Positions 17,995-27,336 of a stretch of DNA of 64,000 nt are shown piece by piece. The notes beneath the pieces are model-generated. The model saw nothing but the letters and a program-made list of their open reading frames with translations, had not been told where the DNA came from and made no database searches. The stretch's first letter is position 1, and every line of letters starts with the position of its first letter. Both the position numbers and the translations under genes were made by a program. The DNA is from Bacteroidales bacterium (GTDB taxonomy: Bacteria; Bacteroidota; Bacteroidia; Bacteroidales; JAADJA01): contig JAGVPB010000013.1 in NCBI GenBank assembly GCA_020052415.1, positions 1 to 64,000 of the forward strand, read 5' to 3'.

Positions 17995-18570
17995 ATGAAA
18001 GAACTGTCGTATGAAATAAATGAATTGCTGAATAAGGAATCAACGATTGACTTTTTGAAAGCTGCTCGACAGTTTTTAGCACTTTTGGAAAATGTTGAAA
18101 TAAACCAAGAGACTTTTTATAAGGAAGCTCATAAAGCGTTAGCTCAACTTTATCAGACAGGTTTGAAACTAGAAACTGTTGAACTTAAATTCTCAGGAGA
18201 ACAAAGTGAGTTTCCAGATATTAATAAAGACCATTTAAACAAACAGAATCAGAACTTGATTTCCAAACTCGGAAAAGACTGTTTCTATTGGGAAGTTTTC
18301 AACCCAACCTATACTGAAGAAAACGGGAAGCCAGGACAAGGTTGGAAAATAACTGAAAAAGAAGCAAGCCAAGGTTGGCTCGTTGATGATTTCTCCGCCA
18401 TTTACACTGACTTAAAAGAAGAACTATATAAAATTGACGAGATTGGAACAGATGAATCAATTGAAGACGCATTATGGCAGTTAGAATTTGGATATAATCA
18501 CCATTGGGGAAATCATTGTATAAATGCAATGAGAGCACTCCATTACCTGTGGTATAATGGAAAAATTTAA
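17995..18570 (+). CDS. DUF5063 family protein
   Basis: A 191-residue soluble protein with helical N-terminal segments (STIDFLKAARQFLALLENVE, FYKEAHKALAQLYQTGLKL), a WLVDDFSAIYTDLKEELYKI segment and the C-terminal signature QLEFGYNHHWGNHCINAMRA followed by LHYLWYNGK. These are the marks of the DUF5063 family of Bacteroidota. The function is unknown. It has no close neighbour in the same direction, and the base composition is slightly AT-rich. Confidence 0.75.
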   Translation: MKELSYEINELLNKESTIDFLKAARQFLALLENVEINQETFYKEAHKALAQLYQTGLKLETVELKFSGEQSEFPDINKDHLNKQNQNLISKLGKDCFYWEVFNPTYTEENGKPGQGWKITEKEASQGWLVDDFSAIYTDLKEELYKIDEIGTDESIEDALWQLEFGYNHHWGNHCINAMRALHYLWYNGKI

Positions 18571-18655
18571 ATCTGAACGACAAGACTACTGTGGCTAATA
18601 GGCGTTAAATCAGTTCATGGAAATCCCAATTCAGCTTACCTTAAGTTCGCAATGT

Positions 18656-18848
18656 GAAATAAGGTAATAAGGTATTTGCATTTTATAGGGTGTTTTATAC
18701 TAAGGTTAGCAAAAGAGCAAAATAAGGTTATTTCGTTATATCATAACTTCATTTTATTCTTGAGGGTTATTTAAACCTTATTTTTGAAATGATTTAAACT
18801 TTAGTAATAGTAGGAACCCGCGGGACTCTCACCTTATTACCTTATTCC
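18656..18848. repeat. Palindromic intergenic island with AATAAGGT repeats
   Basis: The gene-free stretch 18571-18949 holds an 18-bp inverted pair (GAAATAAGGTAATAAGGT at 18656-18673; its complement at 18831-18848, 17 of 18 matching) made of tandem AATAAGGT units. Inner inverted words lie between them (AAATAAGG and CCTTATTT). It could fold into a ~190-nt hairpin. No gene is seen in the gap. Confidence 0.6.
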
Positions 18849-18949
18849 TTTAAGGAATCAGGCGTTTTTAAACAAGACCTTGCAAAAAGTACCTTCTCCG
18901 AAAATTTTTGGTAAGACTGATTAATACCGATGTTATTTATGCAAACTAA

Positions 18950-19303
18950 TTATTTATCACCCTTTCCGGCAGCATAAACAAACAACAAACCCGAAATAAG
19001 AAATGGGACAGAAAATACCAAGGCGAATAAGATATCTTTCATCCCGCTGTTATAAAACATGGTCAGACCTATTACAAAACCACTGAATGCCAATATCCAG
19101 CCACCTTCCTTTTCACGGAACAAAGAAAAAATGTACCCAAGTACTGCAAAGGACATCAGGATCATCATTGATCGCAAATGACTGTCAGCTTCTTTTACTA
19201 AATCCGGTATTCCTCCGCCGATGTAGAATACTCCGAAAAAAACTACCGCTACACCGCCAAGTATGCGGGCAAACCATTTAACTACATTATTGTTGAAAAT
19301 CAT
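18950..19303 (-). CDS. Hypothetical four-helix membrane protein
   Basis: A 117-residue integral membrane protein with four predicted helices at about 8-28, 43-61, 68-84 and 92-112, linked by short loops with EADSHLRS and REKEGG. Such small proteins are common in Bacteroidota and have no assigned role. The short microsatellite palindrome at 19326-19391 separates it from the S9 peptidase gene. Confidence 0.65.
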   Translation of the reverse strand: MIFNNNVVKWFARILGGVAVVFFGVFYIGGGIPDLVKEADSHLRSMMILMSFAVLGYIFSLFREKEGGWILAFSGFVIGLTMFYNSGMKDILFALVFSVPFLISGLLFVYAAGKGDK

Positions 19304-19325
19304 AATGAATTATAGAAGTTCTGAG

Positions 19326-19391
19326 TTTAGATTTCAGAGTTCCGGGTCAGAACTAAAATCCGAAACTCTGAACCTGGAACCCGGAACCCTG
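19326..19391. repeat. Inverted GAACCTGGAACC-type microsatellite
   Basis: Words TTCAGAGTT and TTCCGGGT on the left are mirrored by AACTCTGAA and ACCCGGAA on the right, inside a run of GAACC-like units. It can form a hairpin between the convergent or tandem gene ends. Confidence 0.5.
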
Positions 19392-19400
19392 AACCCAAAA

Positions 19401-21506
19401 CTATTTCAACCATTTGTCCAACCAATCGAAATAAGTCCTCTGCCAGAGGATTCCGTTCTGAGGTTTGAGCACCCAATGGTTTTCATCAGGAAAATAGAGG
19501 AATTCAGCCTGGAGGTCTCTGAGTTTCGCTGCATTGAAAGCTGTCATGCCCTGCGTAAAAACAACACGATAGTCGTTTTCACTGTGAATTACAAGGATGG
19601 GAGTATCCCATTTTTCAATGTATTTATGTGGTGAATGAGCATAAGCCTCTACGGCTGTTTTATTGTTTTTATCCCAAAAGGAACCACCCTTATCCCAGTT
19701 CTCGAACCACATTTCTTCTGTTTCAAGGTATTGTGCTTCTTCATTAAATATCCCGTCGTGAGCTATGAAAGCTTTAAATCTTTTGTTGTGATTGCCGGCT
19801 AGATAATAGACAGCCCAGCCGCCGGCGCTTGCCCCTACAGCTCCCAAATGGTCTTTATCCACAAAAGGTTCTTTCGCCATTTCATCTATAGCCACAAGGT
19901 AGTCATCCATACTTTTTCCATGATAGTCGCCGCTGATCTGTTCCTGCCATGCCTGTCCGAAACCTGACACACCCCGCCTGTTGGGAGCAACGATGATATA
20001 ACCATTAGCAGCCATGATCTGGTAATTCCAGCGATAATGGAAATCCTGGCTAAGTGGTCCCTGCGGGCCACCTTTGCAATAGAGCAAAGCTGGATATTTT
20101 TTACCCGGGTCAAAATGCGGCGGATAAATGATCATGGTAAGCATATCCTCATTGTCTTTTGTTTTCATCCATCTTTCTTCAACCTTTCCCATTGTAATTT
20201 TTTCGAGCAGATCTTTATTTGTGAACGTAAGCTGTTGTGCAGAGCCATCAGAAGGATTTACAATAAACAATTCGGTTGGGAAGGACATGGTTTCCCGTGT
20301 GGCAACAAGTTTGTCGCCTGCGGGTACAACCGCTGTATAGTCATGCAATCCTTCAGTAAGCTTATCAATTTTCCCGCTTTCGGTGCTGTATCTGTATATC
20401 TGAAATGTTCCATGCCAGTCGCTTGTAAAGTATATTGCCTTGCTGTCAGCCGACCAGATCAGGCTGCCGGCATTCTGATCAAAATCTTTGGTGGCATAGA
20501 TTTTCTCCGAGGTTTTGAGATTCATCACAAACAGACGGTCTTTATCGGATTCAAAACCATCGCGTTCCATGCTCTGCCAGGCCATATAATTGCCGTCAGG
20601 TGAGAACAACGGACCAACATCAAATCCCATCATGCCTTCAGTCATATTTTTTGTTTCGCCGGTTTCGATATTAAACAGGTAAATATCGGAGTTGGTGGAT
20701 AACGATGCGGCTTTTCCAAGGAGTTTTTTGCATGTGTATGCGATCATTTTGCTATCGCTGCTCCAGTCCACCTGCTCAATACCGCCAAAAGGCGATAAAG
20801 GAGCTTCGAACGGCTCACCTTCGAGGATGTCCTTGCTATTGGAAATCGTATTTCCATCATAATAGGCATAAAATACATGGCTGTAAGTATCAACCCAATG
20901 ATCCCAGTGGCGGTACATCAGATCATCATTGATACGACCTGAAGCTTTAGGCAATCCCTTGTATAAATGGTCAAATTTGTTTTTTATAGGGAGATCCCTG
21001 GTGTAAAGTATTTTTGTTTGGTCAGGAGAATATTTGAAGCCTGTTATACCGTCTTCTATATTGGAAATCTGAGTTCTGCCCGAACCATCCGGATTCATTT
21101 CCCAAAGCTGCACGGAACCGCTTTCGGCAGAAAGGAATCCGATTTTCTTTCCATCTGGCCTCCAGGTTTCATTAAACTCACTTTTTGGCGACCTGGTAAT
21201 CTGAATGGGATCACCACCATTCACATTGATCGTAAATAATTCGCGGTTACCTTTATTTTCCTCGATAGAATAATAAGTAACGCCATAAAGGACGGTTTTA
21301 CCGTCAGGTGATACTTCATTTCCGCTGACCCTGCCAAAAGACCACAGGACTTCAGGTGTCATAAGATCAGAAGTGACCTGGATATCAGGTTTTCCAATGA
21401 TTTCTACTGCCGGTGAGTTCTGTTCTTCAACATTAACCTTGTTGGTACATGACCAGATTATTGAACCCAGTCCAATCATAAACGCAATTGCAAATAACTT
21501 TTTCAT
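19401..21506 (-). CDS. S9 family peptidase (prolyl oligopeptidase-like), lipoprotein
   Basis: A 701-residue exported peptidase. The lipoprotein signal ends at SIIWSC (Cys about residue 20). Residues 50-420 form a WD40-like beta-propeller (repeats such as VSPDGKTVLYG, WRPDGKKIGFLS, WSADSKAIYFTS). The C-terminal alpha/beta-hydrolase carries the catalytic Ser in GASAGGWAVYYL near 560, Asp in HSENDYRV near 640 and His in ENHWVLKPQ near 680. It cleaves short peptides, probably in the periplasm. The gene is single. Confidence 0.93.
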   Translation of the reverse strand: MKKLFAIAFMIGLGSIIWSCTNKVNVEEQNSPAVEIIGKPDIQVTSDLMTPEVLWSFGRVSGNEVSPDGKTVLYGVTYYSIEENKGNRELFTINVNGGDPIQITRSPKSEFNETWRPDGKKIGFLSAESGSVQLWEMNPDGSGRTQISNIEDGITGFKYSPDQTKILYTRDLPIKNKFDHLYKGLPKASGRINDDLMYRHWDHWVDTYSHVFYAYYDGNTISNSKDILEGEPFEAPLSPFGGIEQVDWSSDSKMIAYTCKKLLGKAASLSTNSDIYLFNIETGETKNMTEGMMGFDVGPLFSPDGNYMAWQSMERDGFESDKDRLFVMNLKTSEKIYATKDFDQNAGSLIWSADSKAIYFTSDWHGTFQIYRYSTESGKIDKLTEGLHDYTAVVPAGDKLVATRETMSFPTELFIVNPSDGSAQQLTFTNKDLLEKITMGKVEERWMKTKDNEDMLTMIIYPPHFDPGKKYPALLYCKGGPQGPLSQDFHYRWNYQIMAANGYIIVAPNRRGVSGFGQAWQEQISGDYHGKSMDDYLVAIDEMAKEPFVDKDHLGAVGASAGGWAVYYLAGNHNKRFKAFIAHDGIFNEEAQYLETEEMWFENWDKGGSFWDKNNKTAVEAYAHSPHKYIEKWDTPILVIHSENDYRVVFTQGMTAFNAAKLRDLQAEFLYFPDENHWVLKPQNGILWQRTYFDWLDKWLK

Positions 21507-21595
21507 TTCCTGAAATTATAATTTAACAATGAACTGATTTTTCAGCGAAAGTAGAAAAACTTCGGGTTCATCAGAATGAAATAAAGATTGATATT

Positions 21596-22213
21596 TTATT
21601 GCAAATAATTCTTCCAGATGAAGTAAACCAGCTCTTTCCCTGCTTTGGCATAAGCTTCCTGAATCCTCAATCCGGTATCATAATCAGCGCCAAATGCATC
21701 TCTGCCGGGTGAATTTTCGATGCTGACTTTAGCCAGTATCTTATCGTGATTGGCCGATTCGACGAAAATGGCTTCACCATTGATATAGGCATTTTTGCGG
21801 GCTACTCCTACATTGAATCCGGGTTCGATAAAAGTAGTTTTAAATATTACAGTATAGGTTGCTTGTAAGTCTTGTCCGACCTTACAACTGACACCTCTCT
21901 TAATAAATTGAAGGTTCATCTCTTCTTCAAAACGGGGAGCATACCTTTCGGATCGATCGGCAAACCATGCGGTTTCCCACCGTTCACCGCTGCCGGGCTC
22001 TCTCAGATTGTAATCAGCTTTTTTCTGAACAATGTAATCAGCTTCTTTAGCAAATTTCCCGACACTGACATCGTTGTAGTTGTATTCGACTTTTAATTCG
22101 GACACTCCTTTGAAAAAATCAATTTTACCTGATTCCAGTTTGATCTTTTGTGCTGAAACATTATTAATACCTGCGAGCAGCAATACAAAAAATAACAGAC
22201 TTAAATTTTTCAT
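21596..22213 (-). CDS. Hypothetical secreted protein
   Basis: A 205-residue protein with a signal peptide (1-21, ending NNVSAQ). The mature part begins IKLESGKIDFFKGVSELKVE and ends LRIQEAYAKAGKELVYFIWK, a layout seen in unnamed periplasmic proteins of Bacteroidales; it shows alternating beta and helix. One Cys (SCKVGQ) is present. The function is unknown. It lies between the S9 peptidase and a TonB receptor, all on the minus strand, but spacing of ~90 bp on both sides does not prove an operon. Confidence 0.65.
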   Translation of the reverse strand: MKNLSLLFFVLLLAGINNVSAQKIKLESGKIDFFKGVSELKVEYNYNDVSVGKFAKEADYIVQKKADYNLREPGSGERWETAWFADRSERYAPRFEEEMNLQFIKRGVSCKVGQDLQATYTVIFKTTFIEPGFNVGVARKNAYINGEAIFVESANHDKILAKVSIENSPGRDAFGADYDTGLRIQEAYAKAGKELVYFIWKNYLQ

Positions 22214-22301
22214 ATTTCACTTGTTTTATTTTTAGACATCTTATTTTTTCAATAAAGATTCAACAATACAATGATAGCAATTTTTCTGTAATTGCTCACT
22301 T

Positions 22302-24677
22302 TTAAAACTGAATCCTCCAAACGCCCAATGGGTAAAATCCCATCTTATAAGTCTTAACGATCTCACCGGTAACGATATCAATCCTGTAAAGATAGACATA
22401 GGTATAATTAGCACGGTATTGAAGGTCAATATAAAATTGCATGTTGAATCCTTTTTCGTTTCTCCTTATTCCGAACCTGAAGCTGCCTCTAAGGTAGTCT
22501 TCATATTTTTCCTGATAAGCCCTGTTCCAGTCGTAAACAACTTCTCTATTTGTAACAGTTGCCTGCTGATCAAAGGGAACATAAGGCCGGCCACCCGCCC
22601 ACGTCATTCGTAATCCCAGGATCAGAATCCGGTTTTTACGTTTTCCAAGAGGCAGCTCATAACCGGCAACACCATTCAAAATATAATTGCAATTAAAAGA
22701 AGTGCTTCTTTCGGTTCCATCATAACCTTTATACTTCGATTGGAAAAGCGAACCGGTAAACAGGAAATAATAATTTCGGTCAAAAAATTTTTCCAGTGTC
22801 AGTTCAAGCCCGTAGTTGGTGCCTGTTCCATTATTAACCAGGCTGTCCTGGCGATCAACAAAGTATTGGGTACCTTCGTTCAGGATAGAATATTGAGGAA
22901 TGCTTTCCGAAACCGGGATATTGTATAAATGCTGGTAATAAGTTTCGGCTTTTAACCTGAGGTTCTCAGCTATAAGGAAATTGTAACCCAGAACAAAATG
23001 AAGGCTCTTTGAAAAATCAAGTTGGCGGTTCGAAAGAACAGATTTCCCATCAGTATCCAGTGATTCTACATAATACATCATCCGGGGCTGCATCTGGCTG
23101 TGCATACCCATTCCGAAATTGAAAGTTTGTAAAGGGCTGATCTCCCACAAAAGTCCGGCCCTTGGTTCTAAAGATACTGAAGAGTTAAGGGTCAGGTATT
23201 GAAAATTCAATCCAAGGTAACTGGTAAGCCTGTAGATATATCTTCGTTCCCACTGGCTATATGCTCTCAGGAGGCTGAATAAATCCCTGCTATCCGTTTC
23301 AATGCGGTAATTTCCTTTAAAAAAAGTGCTGTCGGAATAATCTACATCGTACTTATCTCCTGTTATCCCGAATGCGAAGTTATTTTTTGCATCAATTTTC
23401 TTCTTTAATGAACTGGTGATGGTATATTTTAATTCAGTGGATTTTTCACCCGCCCAGTTGAATTTTTCAGGTGATGTTAGACCGAAAGTATCAATTTGAG
23501 TAGAGACATTGGAGCCGACAAAAGAGAGATCGGTTTTGATGCGGGTGGATTCATTAAAAAAATATTGATTAGAAATTCCGAAAGAGAGGACGGCTGAACC
23601 GGTATTGATATCTTCACCATGTGTTTCAAATGTCCAGTCTTCCTGGTCGGATTCGGAATCAAGGATTTTAATCCGGCTGGTGCCTCCAATTCCAATCAGG
23701 CTGAATGTTCCGGCGTTCTTTGTTGGGAAATTCAGCTTAATAGAAAGATCCTGGTATTTGGCGCTTTCATCCAGCTCGACACCAAGCTTTTCAAGGATAT
23801 CTACAAACGAGTATCTGTAAGCTGCAAGGTAAGACGACCCGCTTTTTCTTGAAACCGGGCCCTCTGTCCCGAATTCAAGTCCATTGAAACCCATCTGCGT
23901 CCAGTATTCACGACGCTCAGTATTTCCCGTTCGCATTTTGAGGTCGAAAATTCCGGCAAGCGCATTTCCATATTCTGCCGGAAAGGCTCCGGTCAGAAAA
24001 TCGGAATTGGTGAGAAGATTTGTATTTATCACTGAAATAGGCCCACCTGTAGTTCCGAGTGCTCCGAAATGATTCGGATTGGCAATCTCGATTCCATCCA
24101 TTCGATACTGAAGACCCATGGACGAATTGCCTCTGATTATGATATCATTCCTGTTATCGCGCGACGACAGTACTCCGGCGTAGTTGGCTGCCATTCGGGC
24201 GGGATCACCATAGCTGCCTGCATATTTATCGGTTTCCTCGATGGTGAATGAACGGGCACTCACCAGCGCCATAAGGTTCAATGGTTTATCCTTCCGGATT
24301 TCACTGCTGATTGTGACCTCGCCTGCTGTATAAATATTTTCTTCAAGCTCAATCTTTAGAACCGTTTCTTTTGCACTTGATACAATCAGGTCAGTAAGAT
24401 CGGTGGATTGATAACCAATAAAGCTTACTCTCAGACTTTGCCGTCCTGACGGCACATTTTTCAGGACGAAATTTCCACTTAGGTCGGTAACTGTGCCATT
24501 TAAAGGATCAGAATTAACCAGGATAACATTAGCTCCAGCCAAAGGAACCTGGGAGGTTTTATCTACGACTATTCCTTTGATGATCTGAAAGAAACCAGTT
24601 TGACACTGCAATGTAACCGTTGCGGATAAAATCGAAATGAATATAAGAAAAACACTTTTTTGAACTGAGTATAGCAT
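22302..24677 (-). CDS. TonB-dependent receptor with carboxypeptidase-like domain
   Basis: A 791-residue outer-membrane receptor: signal peptide to about residue 26, regulatory domain (KGIVVDKTSQVPLAGANVIL, SFIGYQS), plug (IIRGNSSMGLQYRMDGIEIA, FLTGAFPAEYGNALAGIFDL) and a long beta-barrel ending FYPLGVWRIQF with the terminal aromatic residue needed by the BAM machinery. There is no SusD partner nearby, so the substrate is unlikely to be a typical SUS glycan. The ligand is unknown. Confidence 0.9.
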   Translation of the reverse strand: MLYSVQKSVFLIFISILSATVTLQCQTGFFQIIKGIVVDKTSQVPLAGANVILVNSDPLNGTVTDLSGNFVLKNVPSGRQSLRVSFIGYQSTDLTDLIVSSAKETVLKIELEENIYTAGEVTISSEIRKDKPLNLMALVSARSFTIEETDKYAGSYGDPARMAANYAGVLSSRDNRNDIIIRGNSSMGLQYRMDGIEIANPNHFGALGTTGGPISVINTNLLTNSDFLTGAFPAEYGNALAGIFDLKMRTGNTERREYWTQMGFNGLEFGTEGPVSRKSGSSYLAAYRYSFVDILEKLGVELDESAKYQDLSIKLNFPTKNAGTFSLIGIGGTSRIKILDSESDQEDWTFETHGEDINTGSAVLSFGISNQYFFNESTRIKTDLSFVGSNVSTQIDTFGLTSPEKFNWAGEKSTELKYTITSSLKKKIDAKNNFAFGITGDKYDVDYSDSTFFKGNYRIETDSRDLFSLLRAYSQWERRYIYRLTSYLGLNFQYLTLNSSVSLEPRAGLLWEISPLQTFNFGMGMHSQMQPRMMYYVESLDTDGKSVLSNRQLDFSKSLHFVLGYNFLIAENLRLKAETYYQHLYNIPVSESIPQYSILNEGTQYFVDRQDSLVNNGTGTNYGLELTLEKFFDRNYYFLFTGSLFQSKYKGYDGTERSTSFNCNYILNGVAGYELPLGKRKNRILILGLRMTWAGGRPYVPFDQQATVTNREVVYDWNRAYQEKYEDYLRGSFRFGIRRNEKGFNMQFYIDLQYRANYTYVYLYRIDIVTGEIVKTYKMGFYPLGVWRIQF

Positions 24678-24767
24678 TTAGCGAAAATAGTAAATATTGG
24701 ATGTAAAAACCTGTTTTAACCGGGAAAAGATTCAAAATCCACAACACCTGATTCTAAAAAATTGATT

Positions 24768-25067
24768 TTAGGCAACTTTAATTTTGGCTTTCCTGATTGA
24801 TTTATAAAATTCTGGTTTATCTGAAAATACTTCCTCTAAATCAAAATCGTTCTGAAGTCCAAGCCAAAATTTCGCAGAATTGCCAAAATAATTGCCAAGC
24901 CTCAAAGCGGTATCTGCGGTTATTCTTCTTTTCCCCTTTATAATCTTGCTTATTCTGGTTTGCGGAATATTAATATCAGCCGACAACCGGTAAGCTGAAA
25001 TTTTCATTGGATTTAAAAACTCCTCAAGCAATATCTCACCAGGATGTATGTTCTTCAAATGATTCAT
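24768..25067 (-). CDS. higA: HigA-type antitoxin
   Basis: A 99-residue helix-turn-helix protein of the HigA addiction-module family: HPGEILLEEFLNPMKISAYR, PQTRISKIIKGKRRITADTA, LRLGNYFGNSAKFWLGLQND. It represses its own operon and neutralises a toxin. Normally a ~95-residue RelE-like HigB lies directly upstream; here the upstream gene (11 bp away) codes for an unrelated 125-residue protein. HigA is therefore either an orphan or paired with a new kind of partner. Confidence 0.9.
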   Translation of the reverse strand: MNHLKNIHPGEILLEEFLNPMKISAYRLSADINIPQTRISKIIKGKRRITADTALRLGNYFGNSAKFWLGLQNDFDLEEVFSDKPEFYKSIRKAKIKVA

Positions 25068-25078
25068 AACTCATATTA

Positions 25079-25456
25079 TTAGTGTAAATTAATAAGATCA
25101 TTTACCTTTTCTAATGATAATCTTTCCCACGACGGGTTCATTAGTTTTGTTCCATCCCACTCAAAATTTACTCTATCGAAGGTTTCCTTAAAAAACTCCA
25201 GGCTTGATTTCCGGTCGGGGTTGTGCTCAATGAAAATCAATTTTTCATGATTAATATTATATTTATTAATCAGTTCCGTAGCTAACTTATCAACACGGCT
25301 TGTAACCGAGCTTCCCGGATTGGAGTCGTACAATTCTGTGGCAATAACAATAGTTTTGTCTATTTTTTCAATGATTTTAAGACCGCAAAAGGATGGTACA
25401 TCCCAGGCGCCTTTGAAGTGGTAAATCTGGTCAATGTATTGTGAGTGAGAAATCAT
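25079..25456 (-). CDS. Unknown 125-residue protein paired with HigA
   Basis: A soluble protein with the segments TIVIATELYDSNPGSSVTSR, VDKLATELINKYNINHEKLI and FIEHNPD. These suggest an alpha/beta fold with a conserved NPGSS..T loop and an IEHxP motif. It has none of the RelE/HigB traits (no small basic beta-sheet fold ending with a conserved Arg/His set). It lies 11 bp upstream of higA in the same direction, in the position of a HigB toxin. No known family name can be given with confidence; a new toxin or an unrelated passenger are both possible. Confidence 0.6.
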   Translation of the reverse strand: MISHSQYIDQIYHFKGAWDVPSFCGLKIIEKIDKTIVIATELYDSNPGSSVTSRVDKLATELINKYNINHEKLIFIEHNPDRKSSLEFFKETFDRVNFEWDGTKLMNPSWERLSLEKVNDLINLH

Positions 25457-25488
25457 GCAATAGTGATTAATTCGAAAAAAAAATCATA

Positions 25489-25520
25489 AGTGGCAGTAGC
25501 AGCGGCAGTAGCAGTTTAGA
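25489..25520. repeat. GGCAGTAGCAG microsatellite, left bracket of the IVP-like gene
   Basis: A run of GGCAGT/AGCAG units between the HigA-partner gene and the four-helix-bundle gene. It is the inverse complement of the larger CTGCCACTGC run on the other side of that gene (25955-26061). Confidence 0.6.
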
Positions 25521-25540
25521 AATGTAATCGGAGATTTCCA

Positions 25541-25912
25541 TTATTTGGGTAGGAATTTTTCAGGATTATCTGCCATTTTACCCAACATCTTTCCTACCTC
25601 CTCATATCTTGTCGTCAATGATATTTTAATGTCCTCAGTAATATATTTGCAGTCTTTCGCAAAATCAATCCAAACCAATGATTCACTTGCTTCTCCATCA
25701 GCATCCGTTATTTTGCTGGTAAAATGCTTAGGATATCTTCTTTTTCTATAAGCTTCAGCAATATTTGTACATACCGATCTTGATGATCTCCTGATTTGAT
25801 CAGTCAAAGAGTAAGTTTCTTCCTTTGGAAACTTTTTAGAAAGTTCGAAAATCTCCATTGCTAATTGATAAGCAAGTTGATAAACCTTCAGACTTTTGTA
25901 ACCGCCATTCAT
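25541..25912 (-). CDS. Four-helix bundle protein (23S rRNA intervening-sequence protein family)
   Basis: A 123-residue all-helical protein of the IVP/TIGR02436 family: YKSLKVYQLAYQLAMEIFEL, FPKEETYSLTDQIRRSSRSV, then the NIAEAYRKRR signature and SLVWIDFAKDC. The family occurs in intervening sequences of 23S rRNA genes, as the Avd partner in diversity-generating retroelements, and as stand-alone copies. I start at the Met at 25912 (MNGGYKSLK); 18 codons further upstream also stay open but do not fit the family. Both flanks are microsatellites of opposite sense, as if the gene moves as a small cassette. Confidence 0.85.
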   Translation of the reverse strand: MNGGYKSLKVYQLAYQLAMEIFELSKKFPKEETYSLTDQIRRSSRSVCTNIAEAYRKRRYPKHFTSKITDADGEASESLVWIDFAKDCKYITEDIKISLTTRYEEVGKMLGKMADNPEKFLPK

Positions 25913-25954
25913 TATGTAAAAATTAGTGATTATTATATTTTGTATTTCATTTTC

Positions 25955-26061
25955 CTGCACCTGCACCTACTCCTACTATTACTCCTGCCGCTGCCACTGC
26001 CACTGCCGCTGCCACGGCCGCTGCCACTGCCCCTGCTACTGCCGCTGCCGCTGCTGCTATC
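25955..26061. repeat. CTGCC(A/G)CTGC microsatellite, right bracket of the IVP-like gene
   Basis: About 105 bp of CTGCACC, CTACTC and CTGCCACTGCCGC units with point changes. It lies upstream of the four-helix-bundle gene and directly touches the 3' end of the radical SAM gene. Confidence 0.8.
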
Positions 26062-27322
26062 TTCTAATATCTTTTCCAAAACTTTGATCAATAAGTTCCT
26101 TTTTCGGTGAACGGTAAGTCCCGTCGGTCATCTCTTTCTCTATCACCTTCATCAGCAGCTTGAACATTTTTTGCTCCTGACTTTCATTCCGGTAAAATTC
26201 ATTCCATGCAAAATGATAAAGGCTTTGTAATCTCTCAGAAGTCATGTGTTTGGGTTGAAATACAACCTTGCCAGCATTGTAATCATTCCAGTCAAAATTG
26301 AATATTCTCTTTTCTTTAATCAGATCATCCCAGGCCTTGGTATGCGGGAAAGGCGTCATGACAGTAAATTCCGCAAGATCAAGGTCAATCTCCAGTAAAA
26401 AATCAATCAAACGTTTGAGGTCATCTTCTGTTTGATTATCCATTCCTAAAAGGATGGTTCCCTCAACTGCAATTCCATGATCGTGATACCGTTTGATACG
26501 GTCCTTGATAAAGTTCGAAGTATCGAAAATTGCCTGGTAAACATACCACGCTCCTGCCTGTGCTGCAAGGTCAAGTACCTCGGGCTTATCCTCGATGGTA
26601 TGGCTGCACCATTTCTTCTTAAATGGTATCATCGTCCTGAAAAGTTCTTTTTCCCATTCCGTATCCTGTGCCAGTGAATTATCAACGACAAACATCCGGT
26701 TGTTCTCCATTTTATCCAACTCTTCAGCAACTTTATCAAATGGCCTTGGGCGAAATTTCCTGCCTCCCAAATACGAAACAGCACAAGGATAACAACTGAA
26801 CCTGCATCCTCTGGAAGCATGAAACAGATCGAGCATTTGAACACCTTTGTGATAATACAATTCCTTTTGAAGAATGTCCCTTCTTGCAGGACCAATCAGC
26901 CCGATATCAGGTGGATAGGGAAGGTAATTGTAAACTTTTTTCAACCGGTTATTTTTAAAATCGTTAAAAACTTCCTCCATTCTGCCTTCGGCCTCTCCGA
27001 GGAAGATGCTGTCGGCATGTTCAAGTGTTTCTTCAGCATGAAGCATAGTGGAAATTCCGCCAAAAATTACTTTTAAACCTCTTTTGCGGTATTCATCAGC
27101 AATTTCCCAGCCTCTTTTAATCTGTGAGGTAAGCATCATTGATATGCCGACAAATTCAGCCGTTTCATCGAAATTAAGCTTCTGAACATTTTCATCAATG
27201 AATTCAACTTCAACATAATCGGGCAATGCAGCAGCAAATACAATAGGCCCGTGAGGCGGCAGATTAAACTGGGTTTGTTCCGGTAGTTTTTCCCACTTCG
27301 GGTATATCAGTTGGAACTTCAT
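26057..27322 (-). CDS. B12-binding-domain radical SAM protein
   Basis: A 421-residue enzyme. Residues 1-150 form a cobalamin-binding-like Rossmann domain (EFIDENVQKLNFDETAEFVG, GLKVIFGGISTMLH). The radical SAM domain has the CxxxCxxC cluster in GCRFSCYPCAVSYLGG near 178, binding a 4Fe-4S cluster that splits S-adenosylmethionine. Members do methylations, ring changes and other difficult C-C chemistry. It is the last gene of the minus-strand biosynthetic locus, 14 bp after the sulfotransferase gene. The stop lies at the edge of the CTGCC microsatellite. Confidence 0.92.
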   Translation of the reverse strand: MKFQLIYPKWEKLPEQTQFNLPPHGPIVFAAALPDYVEVEFIDENVQKLNFDETAEFVGISMMLTSQIKRGWEIADEYRKRGLKVIFGGISTMLHAEETLEHADSIFLGEAEGRMEEVFNDFKNNRLKKVYNYLPYPPDIGLIGPARRDILQKELYYHKGVQMLDLFHASRGCRFSCYPCAVSYLGGRKFRPRPFDKVAEELDKMENNRMFVVDNSLAQDTEWEKELFRTMIPFKKKWCSHTIEDKPEVLDLAAQAGAWYVYQAIFDTSNFIKDRIKRYHDHGIAVEGTILLGMDNQTEDDLKRLIDFLLEIDLDLAEFTVMTPFPHTKAWDDLIKEKRIFNFDWNDYNAGKVVFQPKHMTSERLQSLYHFAWNEFYRNESQEQKMFKLLMKVIEKEMTDGTYRSPKKELIDQSFGKDIRR

Positions 27323-27336
27323 AGTTTTAATTTTAG

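Noticed and set aside
20037-20603. 188-codon plus-strand frame inside the S9 peptidase gene
   Set aside because: Shadow of a well-supported peptidase on the other strand, with Cys/His/Phe-rich, non-protein-like composition.
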